Shown here: one piece after another, positions 34,901 to 46,900 of the stretch
Numbering within the stretch: the first letter of the stretch is position 1
How the letters are laid out: every line of letters starts with the position of its first letter
Source: Berberis thunbergii
Lineage: Eukaryota > Streptophyta > Magnoliopsida > Ranunculales > Berberidaceae
Assembly (NCBI GenBank): GCA_003290165.1
Contig: QNQO01008304.1
Span: 62,001-126,000, forward strand
Direction of reading: 5' to 3'
DNA length: 64,000 nt
Translations under genes and position numbers: made by a program
The notes under the pieces: model-generated
Told to the model about the DNA's origin: nothing
The model's input: the letters and a program-made list of their open reading frames with translations, nothing else
The model's database searches: none

Positions 34901-37900
34901 CCTTAGGAAACTCAATACATTGAAGCTATCGGCTGGACCAAAGATGAAAAATATTACATCCAAAACAAGTTTTTCCAATTTACAATTTAATATTCAAAAT
35001 AATAATACTGAGAAAAAAACTTTGCACCAACTACACAATAGGCACGTAATCTGCAAGATAACTTCATCCACCTCATTGTCTGCAAGATCACTTGATCCAC
35101 CTCATGGTCAGAATCCTCAATTTCATCAATTACATTCCAACTAAATACTTCACATAATAGCAAAGGGGATAAAGCTGGGATAATTTCTTCATTTTAGTTG
35201 ATATGAAACTAAGTTCCCAAGATAAGATAAGATCCCTCGACTTGCATGACATCACTCTAACAATCTCTATAACAAATCAAATAGAACTTAAACCACCAAG
35301 ATAAGTTGATAATTTTGTATATAAACATAATTCATGGTTGTGATTTATTTCATACAATGGTTGAGACTTAATCACCAATGCACAATAAGAGTGCATGGGT
35401 TCCATTCTCATACCCAACATTTGTTTATTATTATTATTGTTATTGTTATTATTGCTATTGTTGATGGTGGTTAGGCATGCAAGTATAGTATAATGAAAAT
35501 TTAAAGCTGATTTCTCTACATAAATAACACAACTATTGATAGTGTTTATTGACTAAATGAACTTTAATGAATTATGATGTGGTGTTAATTTTAAATAATG
35601 TTTTATTTTCTTTTCTAGAAATTTCTATAAAACTCAATGTTACAACACGGGCAAAATACTAGTGGTCCCTAATTTAGCAAGGAAAGTAATAGCACGCGTT
35701 ATACAAGTAAACATGACAATTCAGAAAAGGTAAAAGGGCATGCTATGTTCTTTCTAAGGTTATCCTAAGTTAAGATTTTATTGAAGATTAATGTCCAAGC
35801 AAGAAGAGCCACCCTAGGGGATCCCGTGCTCCTCAAACACTTAAAGATCAAAATGGAAGGGGAATTTGTTGAACATGTTTGCCTGGAAAAGATTGTGATA
35901 ATAAGATTTTTTATTTTGAAGCGCGAGTAGAGTTTTTATTGGATCCCAAAATTATTAAATGCTAAATGCTTCGGGTTCAAACCTTGATTTTATTTGCATC
36001 TTTCCTGGATGTGAAAATCAATGCTGCAAAAGATTGAGGAGGGCACTGATCACGTTCACAAGAAAGGGCACAACTATCAAACTAAAGGCCAAGTTCCACG
36101 AAATAGCCTTTTGACATCTAAGAAATGATAACCATGTAAGAAATGCTGCTGCTGATGACCTGAAATACAAGCTGGGGATGAATTACACAAAGATCAAGCT
36201 GCACGAAATGTCTTCCTAGAATCTAAACCCTCTTACCTCTCCCAACTTTGAACCACATCCTTTCCCTAAATCGTTCTATGCCATTCCTAATGCCTTTCAA
36301 GACATTGTTTTATGCCATTCCTAATGCCCTTCCACACATAAGGCCTATGCTCTTCCCATCTATCCACTTTGTTCCCATGTATAGTTACACTCACCCTCCT
36401 CCAAAGGCTAATTTCTTCTACCCGAACCTTTGTCCTAGTACATCTTTATTCATAGGATGGGGGTTCATAATCCCAAGATGTCCATCATTCTTTTCAGTAG
36501 AAACTCTTTCATTTAACAAGGTGAAAACTTGTGATCATCCTCCCCATCGTTCCAACAGAAATTTCTGCAAATCATATGGAGCTCCTTGAAGATTGTGCAT
36601 AGCCATTGGTTATTTTTAAGATAGAGAGGTTCATATTTTATTAAAAACAAAATAAAAACTACAGAGAAAACAATATACAGGGTAGAGTCCCCACAACAGG
36701 AATAAAAATTATACATTGAAGAGCCGTAATCTATTTTACTAATCAGCTATGTGTTTCACTATCCATAAGGAATTGGAGATAAAAGATGACTATGATTGAA
36801 AGTTGGAAAATATGTTGATGGTTGAGATTTATTTCTTATACTGACATGTTTGTAAATATAAAACATGTAGAAGGGTCAATAAAATAAATTTTTTGGTGGA
36901 ATGTACATGTGGTGGAGAGATTTGTGTATATGTGTGTGTGTGTGTTTTTCTTTTCAAAATTAAAATTGTCATAACTATTTACTTGGTTGTCGAATTTTGG
37001 TATCGTTGGAACGCATTTTTGAAATCTTTCCAATGAAACCAATGATCAATACAAACGTAAAGTTAAAAATATATTTTATTATTAAAAATGTCTAATGCGT
37101 TTCATTAGTATTTTCAATATTTGTTAAAGAAATGAGATGAGCTGATCATACCAGGAAAAAAATAAGAGAAGAAATGAGACAGACATCTTAATGCACATTT
37201 AAATAAAGACCATGAACTTCATGTTTTGGCATATTCAATGTTTGAGGGAGAACTCACTCTCGGCGTTTGAATGTTTCCCCAGCTGATTCAAATTATTTTG
37301 ACTGAGTCTAACCCTAAAGTTTATAATATAGATTTTTACCTTAGAATAGGCTTGCACTTCAAAACTGATTGAGGCGAAAGTTGGGATGGTGGCGGGGGTG
37401 TTTAGTATATGCTATTAAAAAAAAAGGTCAACGACATGGTGAGTACCCTAGTAAATTATACATAGGCAGTTTGTATAAGAAAAACAATACACTGAACAAA
37501 TTGGACAAAACACTTTTAGTGAGAGCGACTTTACCCATTTGGATAAGAATTTGAGGACAATAGCAAGGCATCCTTTCAACACGGTCTTATGGAACTTTCA
37601 AGTTTCAAACTAGATGAAATCCAGCTTGCTTCTTCCAGTCCAATCAAAGTTGGAGGTTCTTAATAAGTCTCTAGTCAATTGTCTGTCTCTCTTTTGATGA
37701 CATGCTTGTCAACCCACTAGTTCTAAGGGCCTTGAGCACCTAACAAATGCATTATTCATGTAATGCCTTTCAATACTGCTGACAGTATCATATCCATGGT
37801 CACAATTTTGCACTGGATACAAAGTATTCTTATGTGTTTTCTGATGCATTTCATCATTGTTTAGCATGATATGTTGACTGACACCTTCACTAGCAATTTT

Positions 37901-40900
37901 CAAGGGATTTTTATTGATACTAAAGCTTGGTTAGAGCGTTCTCTTGTATCTGCAGATGCTTCTTCCATTGTTCACAAATTACAAGAACTTATGCCAGTCC
38001 TAGTCAACTGTTTCCAGGAACTTACTCAAACAGTTCTTGTAATGCCAACGATGGATGCTCAGTCATTTGACTGCATGTTATGTGTGCTTCAGAGTATAGA
38101 TCTTGCAGTCAAGTTTTTAATTCATGGAAGCACTGCAAATAAACGTTTGTCATTTTCACTTCCTAATATTAATGAAGGACCTAATATCTCATATTGGGGT
38201 GAGACTAAGCTGCCCATGCTATTGAAGAAGCTGCTTGTAGTATTTCCCCTCAGCCCAATGCATCAACTTACAGAGAAGGTGAGTCCTGTAATGCATGATG
38301 CTATTTCAACTAGTTGAGGAATGTTAACGTGCTTTGCTTTGGAAATATAATCAAATATTATTTATGTGGTTGAAGTTACCCATCTTGAAAACATTTGTGA
38401 TATCTTCTAAAGCCCAAACTTTGGGTCGCCAATTAGTTCAAGACTTGTTTCGGACAATCGTTGGTGATAATTGATGGGGCCATTGTTTCCCTATATTTAT
38501 TTTCTTTGATTCTTTCTTTTGAACAGCTTGATTATTTGAGCTTCATTTTGGATTGACACTATTTATCTCGTTCCCATTCTCCCTATTTCAGTGGTTTTCA
38601 AGTCTTGAATCTTCATGAACCTCGTGAGTCGTGACAACCTTGCCAAATTGCATTTGCCTTTTGTTTCTCATATCTATATTAGGGCATGGTACGGGTTTGG
38701 ATCGGGCAAACAATAAATTTGCTGATTGTTTTTATTTTTGATCAACCGAAACCAGTCTATATATTAATAGAAGAACAGAGTACAAACAAACAATTGATTC
38801 CAGATTCATATCGGACCCTGTGGATTGGGATTTAACAATTGAGAACCGGTGGGAAGTGTTTTCAAGGCAATGGCACAGCGTTGGTTCCTTGAACTGGTGC
38901 CTTTGCCACTAAATCAGCATGCCCTAAGTCTTTAGATTCAAGTGTCATGATCTCTTATTAAACTTTGAATCATTAAATCTACTAGTGTACCTGGGGACAA
39001 AGGGAACAAAAACTGCTGATTGGTATTATTGTCTCCCTGTTTTAACTCATAAAATTCTCTTCTCTCAGCTTGAAGACAAATATTACATGTTGAATGTTCG
39101 AGTAACTGAAATCTTTATGCACTGCAATGAATGGGTCGGCGCTCCTACCATTTCCATGGAAACATTTCTTGAATTTGTAGAAAATGCGCTATCAGGTCAG
39201 GTATGCTTTTTTCACCTGTTGTCATAGTTTACGGCATTTACATGAGCATCTGACTGTCTGTGAATTTGATTTGAACTAATTATATTATCATTTAAGTCAA
39301 ATTTTCCTATATAGGATAACAATGATCTGTAAACAACAGTATTGTGGCTGCAGCTTGTGTAGTTATGTTAGGAATAAAATCCCTTAAGTCACGGCTCATA
39401 TACTTTATATTATATCACTGAGTTGCGTGAGTTTATGGTAGCCTGGTTGGATGGTTAAGGCGTGGTGGTTTAACCCTCACATCTTGGGTTCTTTACCCAC
39501 CGGCGGCAAGCGTGCCTTTCAAAAAAAAAAAAAGAGAAGAAAAAAGAAAGAAAGAAGTTAGGAGAGTGAAACTTGGATTTCAACATTTTTCTTACTACTG
39601 AGTTCCTTGCTGCTCTGTTGACAAAAGAATTAGTGAGTAGGCTTTTATCTGGATGGAATTCATACCTCAGAAGGTACTCACATGTGAATTGGATGAAGCC
39701 ATTCCCTTGATTAATGGTTTGAGCATGATAAAGTTTAAGATGAAAATGACCACTCGGCATAGGATGCTCAAGAAAAAATAGTTTTTATCATTGAGAATTT
39801 TATGAAGAGTATGACACCTTTGTAGGAAACTTCATTCCACCCTCTAGGTTGTTAAATTTCCACTTGCCTCCAAGAATCTTTCATTCATTTGACAAAGGCA
39901 TTACAAAACATATTTTTAGAAAGCAACCGTGGTGTATGAGGTGAAGTTTGTAGTGGATAAGGTCTTAAGATATTACATGTCGGAAGTGATTAGACGCCCT
40001 ATACTAGGAGTGAATAACAAAATGGGAGCAAATGTTTAGGGATGTCAAGTTGGAGAGCTTTCGGCTATTTATTTGGGTTTACCTTTGGGTGCTAAGAACA
40101 TGAATAGACATTCGTGGGATCCAGTGAGAGAAATTATGGGAAAGAGAATGGCAACTTGGAAGGCCAAATTGTTTTCGAAGGGAGAAGACTTTGTTAGGCC
40201 TCCTATTAGGTTTACCTACACTAGGAGAAGGAAGGCAAATAACAAGGAAGACTGATGGTGATCTGTGCCAGTCTGTTAGGTGCTCTGTGAGTTCATTCTG
40301 TGGCAGTCCGTTAGGTACTCTGTTAAATAGAAGTTAAATAGAAGTCTCTGTTAGTTCTGTTAGTAAGAGTGCTATAAATAAGAGATTAGAAGTAGCCATA
40401 AGATTCATTAATTGAATTGTAAAGTGTTACACAAAGCTTGTGCTCTAGGAGAATTTGAGCTTTTCGAACTGCTCTATTTGGAGAATAGCCTTCTCGAATT
40501 GGCTTGTTACAAGAATTTGTGTTACAATTCTTTCTCTATCAAATACAATCTTTCCTTGAATTCACACCAATCTGACTGTCGATTGCACTACATTCTTCAA
40601 TGCAGCAGATCTTGAGCTTGTTCTGTTGATCTTGCTTAATTCAATTGCTTCAATTGATTACCTCCTGCAGGAAAGAATACAAAGATAGGTCAGATCCTAT
40701 CAATTGGTATCAGAGCATCTTCGATTCTTTGGGAGTAATGGCTGGAAAAGGTGCTGGTACTGTTGCAAGACTGGAGATTATGGAAGAATCTATGGTAAAT
40801 ACGCAAGAAAAACTTGAATTGCTGGAAGGAAGGATGAATTCTTGGGATGGAAATTTTCAAGAATTGAAATAAATGATCGAACAAGTGTTGAAGGGGCAAC

Positions 40901-43900
40901 AAGAACCTCAGAAAACTACTCCCAACACGGTGAGGATCAGATTTCACCAGTGCATCATGAAACACAAAACCCTAATGGCGGTATGGGGGGATCTTCTTCT
41001 CAAGGATTCCAATTTGATAGGAGATCTAGAAGATTAGAGATGCCGATTTTTGATGGTTCAAATTCAGATGGTTGGATTATGAAGGCTGAAAGGTTCTTCT
41101 TACTACAAAAATACAGTAATGAAGAGAAGATGGAAGCTTCGGTGTTAGCCTTTGAAGTCGATGCCCTTCTCTGGTATCAGTGGGAGTGTAAAAGAAGACC
41201 GATTCATTTCTGGGAGGAGCTTAAGAGTCTATTGTTGAAGCAGTTTAGATCGGTTCAAGAAGGCTCTCTCTGCGAGCAATTTCTGGCTCTCAAACAAGAA
41301 GGATCAATATCCGACTACCGAAGAAACTTTGTCTCTCTCGCTGCACCTTTGGAGACCGTCACTGAGGAGGTATACCTCAGTAAGTTTATCAATGGCTTGA
41401 AGCCTTCCATTAGAGCAGAGGTGAGAATGCTGAACCCGGATCAGTTGGGTCGAGCCATGGACCTTGCCCAACGGGTCGAGGAAAAACAAAGATATTCGGG
41501 TTGGGCTAAAACAGGCCTTCAGGGTTATAACAGTCGGCCCATGAACAGCCCAAAACAACTTGGAAATGGCCTGTTAGGGCAACCTAATCACTCTTCCTTT
41601 AGAGAGTTCGAGAAATCTGGTTTTCACCAACCAAGTTTTTCCAGAGACAACGAAAGAATCTCAGCTGCGAGAGGAGAGACCAGACGCTTCTCAGATGCAG
41701 AATACCAGGAGAAGAGAGCGAGAGGTCTGTGTTTCAAGTGTGACGAGAAGTACTCTCCTGGTCACCGGTGCAAGAGGAAGGAGGTTAGTGTTTTGATTGC
41801 ACAAGCAAATAGTGATGAAGAAGAAGAAGAAGCTCAGAGGTGTGAAGATCAGAAAGAATTGGATGTAGCAGAAATAGGTCAGGTGGTTGAAGTATTTTTG
41901 AGCTCTATTATGGGCTTGACGAACCCTAAAACGATGAAGATCGAAGGTGAAGTTTTGGGTCAATCAGTCGTGGTGTTAATCGACAGCGGAGCCACTCACA
42001 ATTTTATCTTTCACAAGGTCGTTGAACAGGTGATGCTTCCAATTACTTCGACTGGTGTTTATGGAGTGACGTTGGGGTCGGGAGACTCGGTTCAAGGCAG
42101 CGGTATTTGTCGGGGTGTTCAATTAATGTTGCAAGGCGTAGAGATCTTGGATGATTTTCTTCCTTTGGGGCTTGGGAGTTCAGACGTGATTCTGGGAATA
42201 CAATGGTTAGAAAAATTAGGGACTACCTTCATTAATTGGAAGGATCAGACACTGAGATTTAGGGTGGGATCAGATACTTTAACTCTCAAGGGGGATCCTT
42301 CTCTGGGCCGCAGTTTGATCTCGCTCAAAGCTATGTTTAGAACCATCAAACAAGAGGGTCATGGTTTCTTGGTGGAACTGGGATGTATTTCTACAACTAT
42401 GATGGAGCAGGGAAAGGTACCAGTGGAGTTAACGGCATTGTTAAGGCAGTATGAGGAGGTATTTCAGGTACCATCTGGGTTACCTCCCAAAAGGGGACAT
42501 GAGCACAGCATCGTGTTACAAGAAGGGGCCGGACCAATCAATGTTCGTCCCTACCGTTACCCACAATTTCAGAAGAACGAAATAGAAAGGTTGATCACTG
42601 AAATGTTGGAAGCCGGCATCATCAGGCATAGTGTGAGCCCGTTTTCTAGCCCAGTGTTGTTAGTCAAGAAGAAGGATGGGGGATGGAGGTTTTGTGTAGA
42701 CTATCGGGCCCTGAATAAACAAACGGTGCCCGATCGTTTTTCAATTCCCATCATCGATGAGTTATTGGATGAACTACACGGAGCCGTGATTTTTTCGAAG
42801 TTAGATTTGAAGTCGGGTTATCACCAGATTAGAGTTCAGGAAGGAGATGAGGCCAAGACAGCTTTCCGTACCCATGAGGGGCATTATGAGTTCCTCGTAA
42901 TGCCGTTTGGATTGACGAATGCTCCGGCCACGTTCCAGGCTTTGATGAACGCAATTTTTCGACCTTATTTGCGTAAGTTCGTCCTTGTATTTTTTGACGA
43001 TATATTGGTGTACAGCCCAAGTCTAGAGATACATGTGATTCAGTTGGAAACAGTCCTGAAAGTGCTTCAAGCTCACTGTTTGTATGCAAATAAGAAGAAA
43101 TGTGAGTTTGGGAGTCGACAACTGGGATATTTAGGACATGTAATTTCGGCTGATGGTGTGTCCATGGATCAATCTAAAATACAGGCCATCATGGATTGGC
43201 CTCAGCCCACTAATATCACGGAGCTAAGGGGATTTTTGGGTCTTACGGGCTACTACCGGAAGTTTATCAGCGGGTACAGTAAAGTGGCGTGGCCATTGAT
43301 TTCTCAGTTGAAAAAGAATGAGTTTGCTTGGAATGATGAGGCAGAGAGTGCTTTCCAAAATTTGAAGAGGATTATGACTACGACTCCGGTTTTGGCCATG
43401 CCAGATTTCTCTAAAGAATTTGTGGTGGAGACTGACGCTTCAGGGTTCGCAGTGGGAGCAGTTCTGATGCAAGAGAAGAGGCCAGTTGCATTCTTTAGTC
43501 AGGTATTGGGACAACGAGCTAGGCTCAAGCCAATTTATGAAAAAGAGCTCATGGCCATGGTGTTGGCAGTCAACAAGTGGCGTGCTTATTTGTTAGGCCG
43601 AAAATTCACTATCCGCAGTGATCAGAGGAGCTTGAAGTATTTGGAGCAAAGGGTTATTGGTCCGGATTATCAAAAATGGGTAAGCAAATTATTGGGGTTT
43701 CAATTTGAGATTCAATATAGAACTGGGGCTTCCAATGCGGCGGCAGACACTCTTTCTCGCATTTCTCTATCACCACTCTGTGCATCTGTGAGCTTACCAG
43801 TTTGGCGAGATTGGAACGTCCTTAGCACTGAAATTGCAAGTGATCATGAAATTCAGCAAATAAAGAAGGGGCTGTTGCAAGGGTCGGCTAAACAGGGATA

Positions 43901-46900
43901 TGGGGTTGTTAATGGTCTATTGCATTACAAACAGAGGTTGGTCATACCTCGCACTTCTTCCCTCATTCCTATTATTTTTAAAGAATTCCATGAGTCAGCT
44001 GTAGGCGGGCATTCCCGCGAGACTAAGACTTGTCATCGGGTGGCGAAGGAGTTATATTGGGTAGCGATGAAGACTTATATCAGAAAAATGGTCAGTGAGT
44101 GTGACGTGTGTCAACGCAATAAGACCCTGGCTACGACTCCTGCGGGTCTTCTTCAGCCTATTCCGTTACCGGTTCAAATTTGGGATGAAGTCATTATGGA
44201 CTTCATAGATGGGTTGCCATGTTCTGGTACTGCTGATACTATTCTAGTGGTCATTGATCGCCTTAGCAAGTATGCCCATTTCGTTGGCCTCAAACACCCT
44301 TACACGGCGAAGAAGGTCGCTTCAATATTTTGCAAGGAAATTTGTAGGCTTCACGGCACTCCGATATCCATTATTTCAGACAGAGATAAAGTATTTCTTA
44401 GTCTATTTTGGCAAGAATTATTTCGGGCTCAGGGAACCAAACTGAAACGAAGCTCGGCGTATCATCCGCAAACTGACGGTCAGTCCGAGGTTTTGAATCG
44501 TTGTCTTGAAACCTACTTACGGTGCTTTACTTCTGAGCGTCCCAAACAGTGGTTTCAATGGTTGCATTGGGCGGAGTATTGGTACAATACCTCTACGCAC
44601 TCAGCTACAGGGTATACTCCCTTCAAAATACTGTATGGGAGGGATCCACCTCCACTGATCAGGTATGTCCCTAGTTCTACCGTGGTGTCTTCAGTAGACC
44701 AACTTCTGTCAGATAGGAATGGGGTATTGGATTTGTTGAAATTACATTTGTTGCGAGCGCAACAACGCATGAAGCACCAGGCTGACAAATCTCGCAGAGG
44801 TGAAATATTTGTTGTGGGTGACAGTGTCTTTCTTAAACTTAGGCCTTATCGGCAGAGAACTGTTATCAGTAGAGAAAATCAGAAATTGTCGGCTCGTTTT
44901 TATGGCCCTTTTGAGGTATTGGCAAGAGTTGGAGCAGTGGCATACAAATTGGCTCTTCCTTCCTCTTCTCGGATCCATCTTGTGTTCCACGTATCCCAAT
45001 TGCGTAGAGCTAAAGGTCAGGGTTATAAGATCCTTCCTCTTCCTTCTCAAGTTGCTGGAGAATCAGACTCACAGGTTTATCCTGAATCAGTTTTGGATGT
45101 GAGACAGGGTGTTGGAGACAGGTCTGAGTCATTGGAAGTATTGATTAAGTGGCAAGGGCTCCCTGCTTTTGAAGCCACTTGGGAAGATTACAAGTTTTTG
45201 CAGTCTCAGTTTCCTGCTTTTCCCCTCGAGGACAAGGTGAATTTTTTTGGGGGGGGGGGGGGGGAAGTATTGTTAGGCCTCCTATTAGGTTTACCTACAC
45301 TAGGAGAAGGAAGGCAAATAACAAGGAAGACTGATGGTGATCTGTGCCAGTCTGTTAGGTGCTCTGTGAGTTCATTCTGTGGCAGTCCGTTAGGTGCTCT
45401 GTTAAATAGAAGTCTCTGTTAGTAAGAGTGCTATAAATAAGAGATTAGAAGTAGCCATAAGATTCATTGATTGAATTGTAAAGTGTTACACAGAGCTTGT
45501 GCTCTAGGAGAATTTGAGCTTCTCGAACTGCTCTATTTGGAGAATAGCCTTCTTGAATTGGCTTGTTACAAGAATATGTGTTACAATTCTTTCTCTATCA
45601 AATACAATCTTTCCTTGAATTCACACCAATCTGAACATCTGTCGATTGCACTACATTCTTCAATGCAGCAGATCTTGAGCTTGTTCTGTTGATCTTGCTT
45701 AATTCAATTGCTTCAATTGATTACCTCCTGCAGGAAAGAATACAAAGATAGGTCAGATCCTATCAGACTTGTGCTTATTAGACGGGCATTGTCAAACATG
45801 CCTATTTATTTCATGTCATTATTTCAAATGCTGGTGTCTGTCGCTAAGAAAAATTAAAAGGTTAGTTAGAAACTTTTTTTGGTGTGGAGGTGAGGAAGAT
45901 AAGGGTTTTCATGTGTTGAACTAGGAGTCAGTGTGATACCTAAGGAGGTGGGTGGTTTGAGTATTAGATCTCTTATTTTGATGAACAAACCTTTGCTTTG
46001 CAAGTGGTTGTGGAGATATGGTACTGAAGGGGAGTGTTTGTGGAGGGAAGTGATTAGTCTGAGTATTATTCGGGTAGGAGTAGATTGAATTGGCCCCCTA
46101 AGCACCCAGTGTACTTATGTGGGAAGGGAAACAAAGTCAGTTTTTGGCATGGTTTATGGCTAGGGCATATGGCATTAAGAATGGATGTCCCAAAATGTTC
46201 TCATTTTGTGAGAGGAAGCACGGTTTGTTGGAGTTTGGTATGTTGATTGAGAATGATATGCGTTGGGATTTTCACTTTAAGAGTTACCTCTTGGTAGGAA
46301 AAAGCAATTGAGTTTGCTGCACTATCTTATATGTTGGAGGGAGTTAGTTTGTTGTTTGCGAGATGTGGATGATAAATGGGTTTGGAGGGAAGATATAATT
46401 AAGGGTTTCTCAGTTTCTTCATGCTTTGATAGCATGAACAGAGATAATGTGCCCCATGGTGCGCTACCAGATTTCCCGATGAAGCTAGTTTGGAAGAAGG
46501 GCATTTCTTCTAGAGAATCTTTATTCATGTGGACAACGGTGTGGAGTAGACTTCATTCAATAGTTGAGTAGGCACATAGAGGAATGGATATTGATGTTGC
46601 TAGCTCCTTTTGCTCAACAGTTTCGGAGAGTACGGAAAATCTTCTCATTCATTGTAGGTGGGTTAGTAGTATGTGGTTGCACTTCTTGAGAAGTGTATGA
46701 ATGTATTGGAGAGTCTCTTAAGATGTTGGAAGACTCCATCCTATTTATGCACGCGATAGAAGGTTTTGTTGGAGTTCCTTCCATATGCATTATGCTGAAT
46801 GGTGTGGAAAGAAAGGAGCAATAGGGTCTTCGACAATAAAGTGCTAGGATTGAATGCATTTGTGGTTGTAGTAATGATTACCTTGTGGAGTTGGGTATTA

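Larger units (their letters stand above)
40192..45765 (+). mobile_element. Ty3/gypsy chromovirus, nearly intact, nested in the LINE
   Basis: LTRs 40192-40702 and 45271-45765 run TGTTAGG...CCTATCA. A perfect 5-bp target duplication, GACTT, lies at 40187-40191 and 45766-45770. The initiator-Met primer-binding site TGGTATCAGAGC is at 40705-40716, and a polypurine tract rich in G lies at 45249-45270. LTR-to-LTR comparison by eye shows about six substitutions and three small indels, so insertion is fairly recent. The C-terminal chromodomain places it among plant chromoviruses. Confidence 0.97.

Noticed and set aside
36248..36716. Possible LINE-like fragment on the minus strand in intron 7
   Set aside because: A short RNFCWNDGEDD stretch recalls a LINE RT end, but no other motif, tail or target duplication was found.
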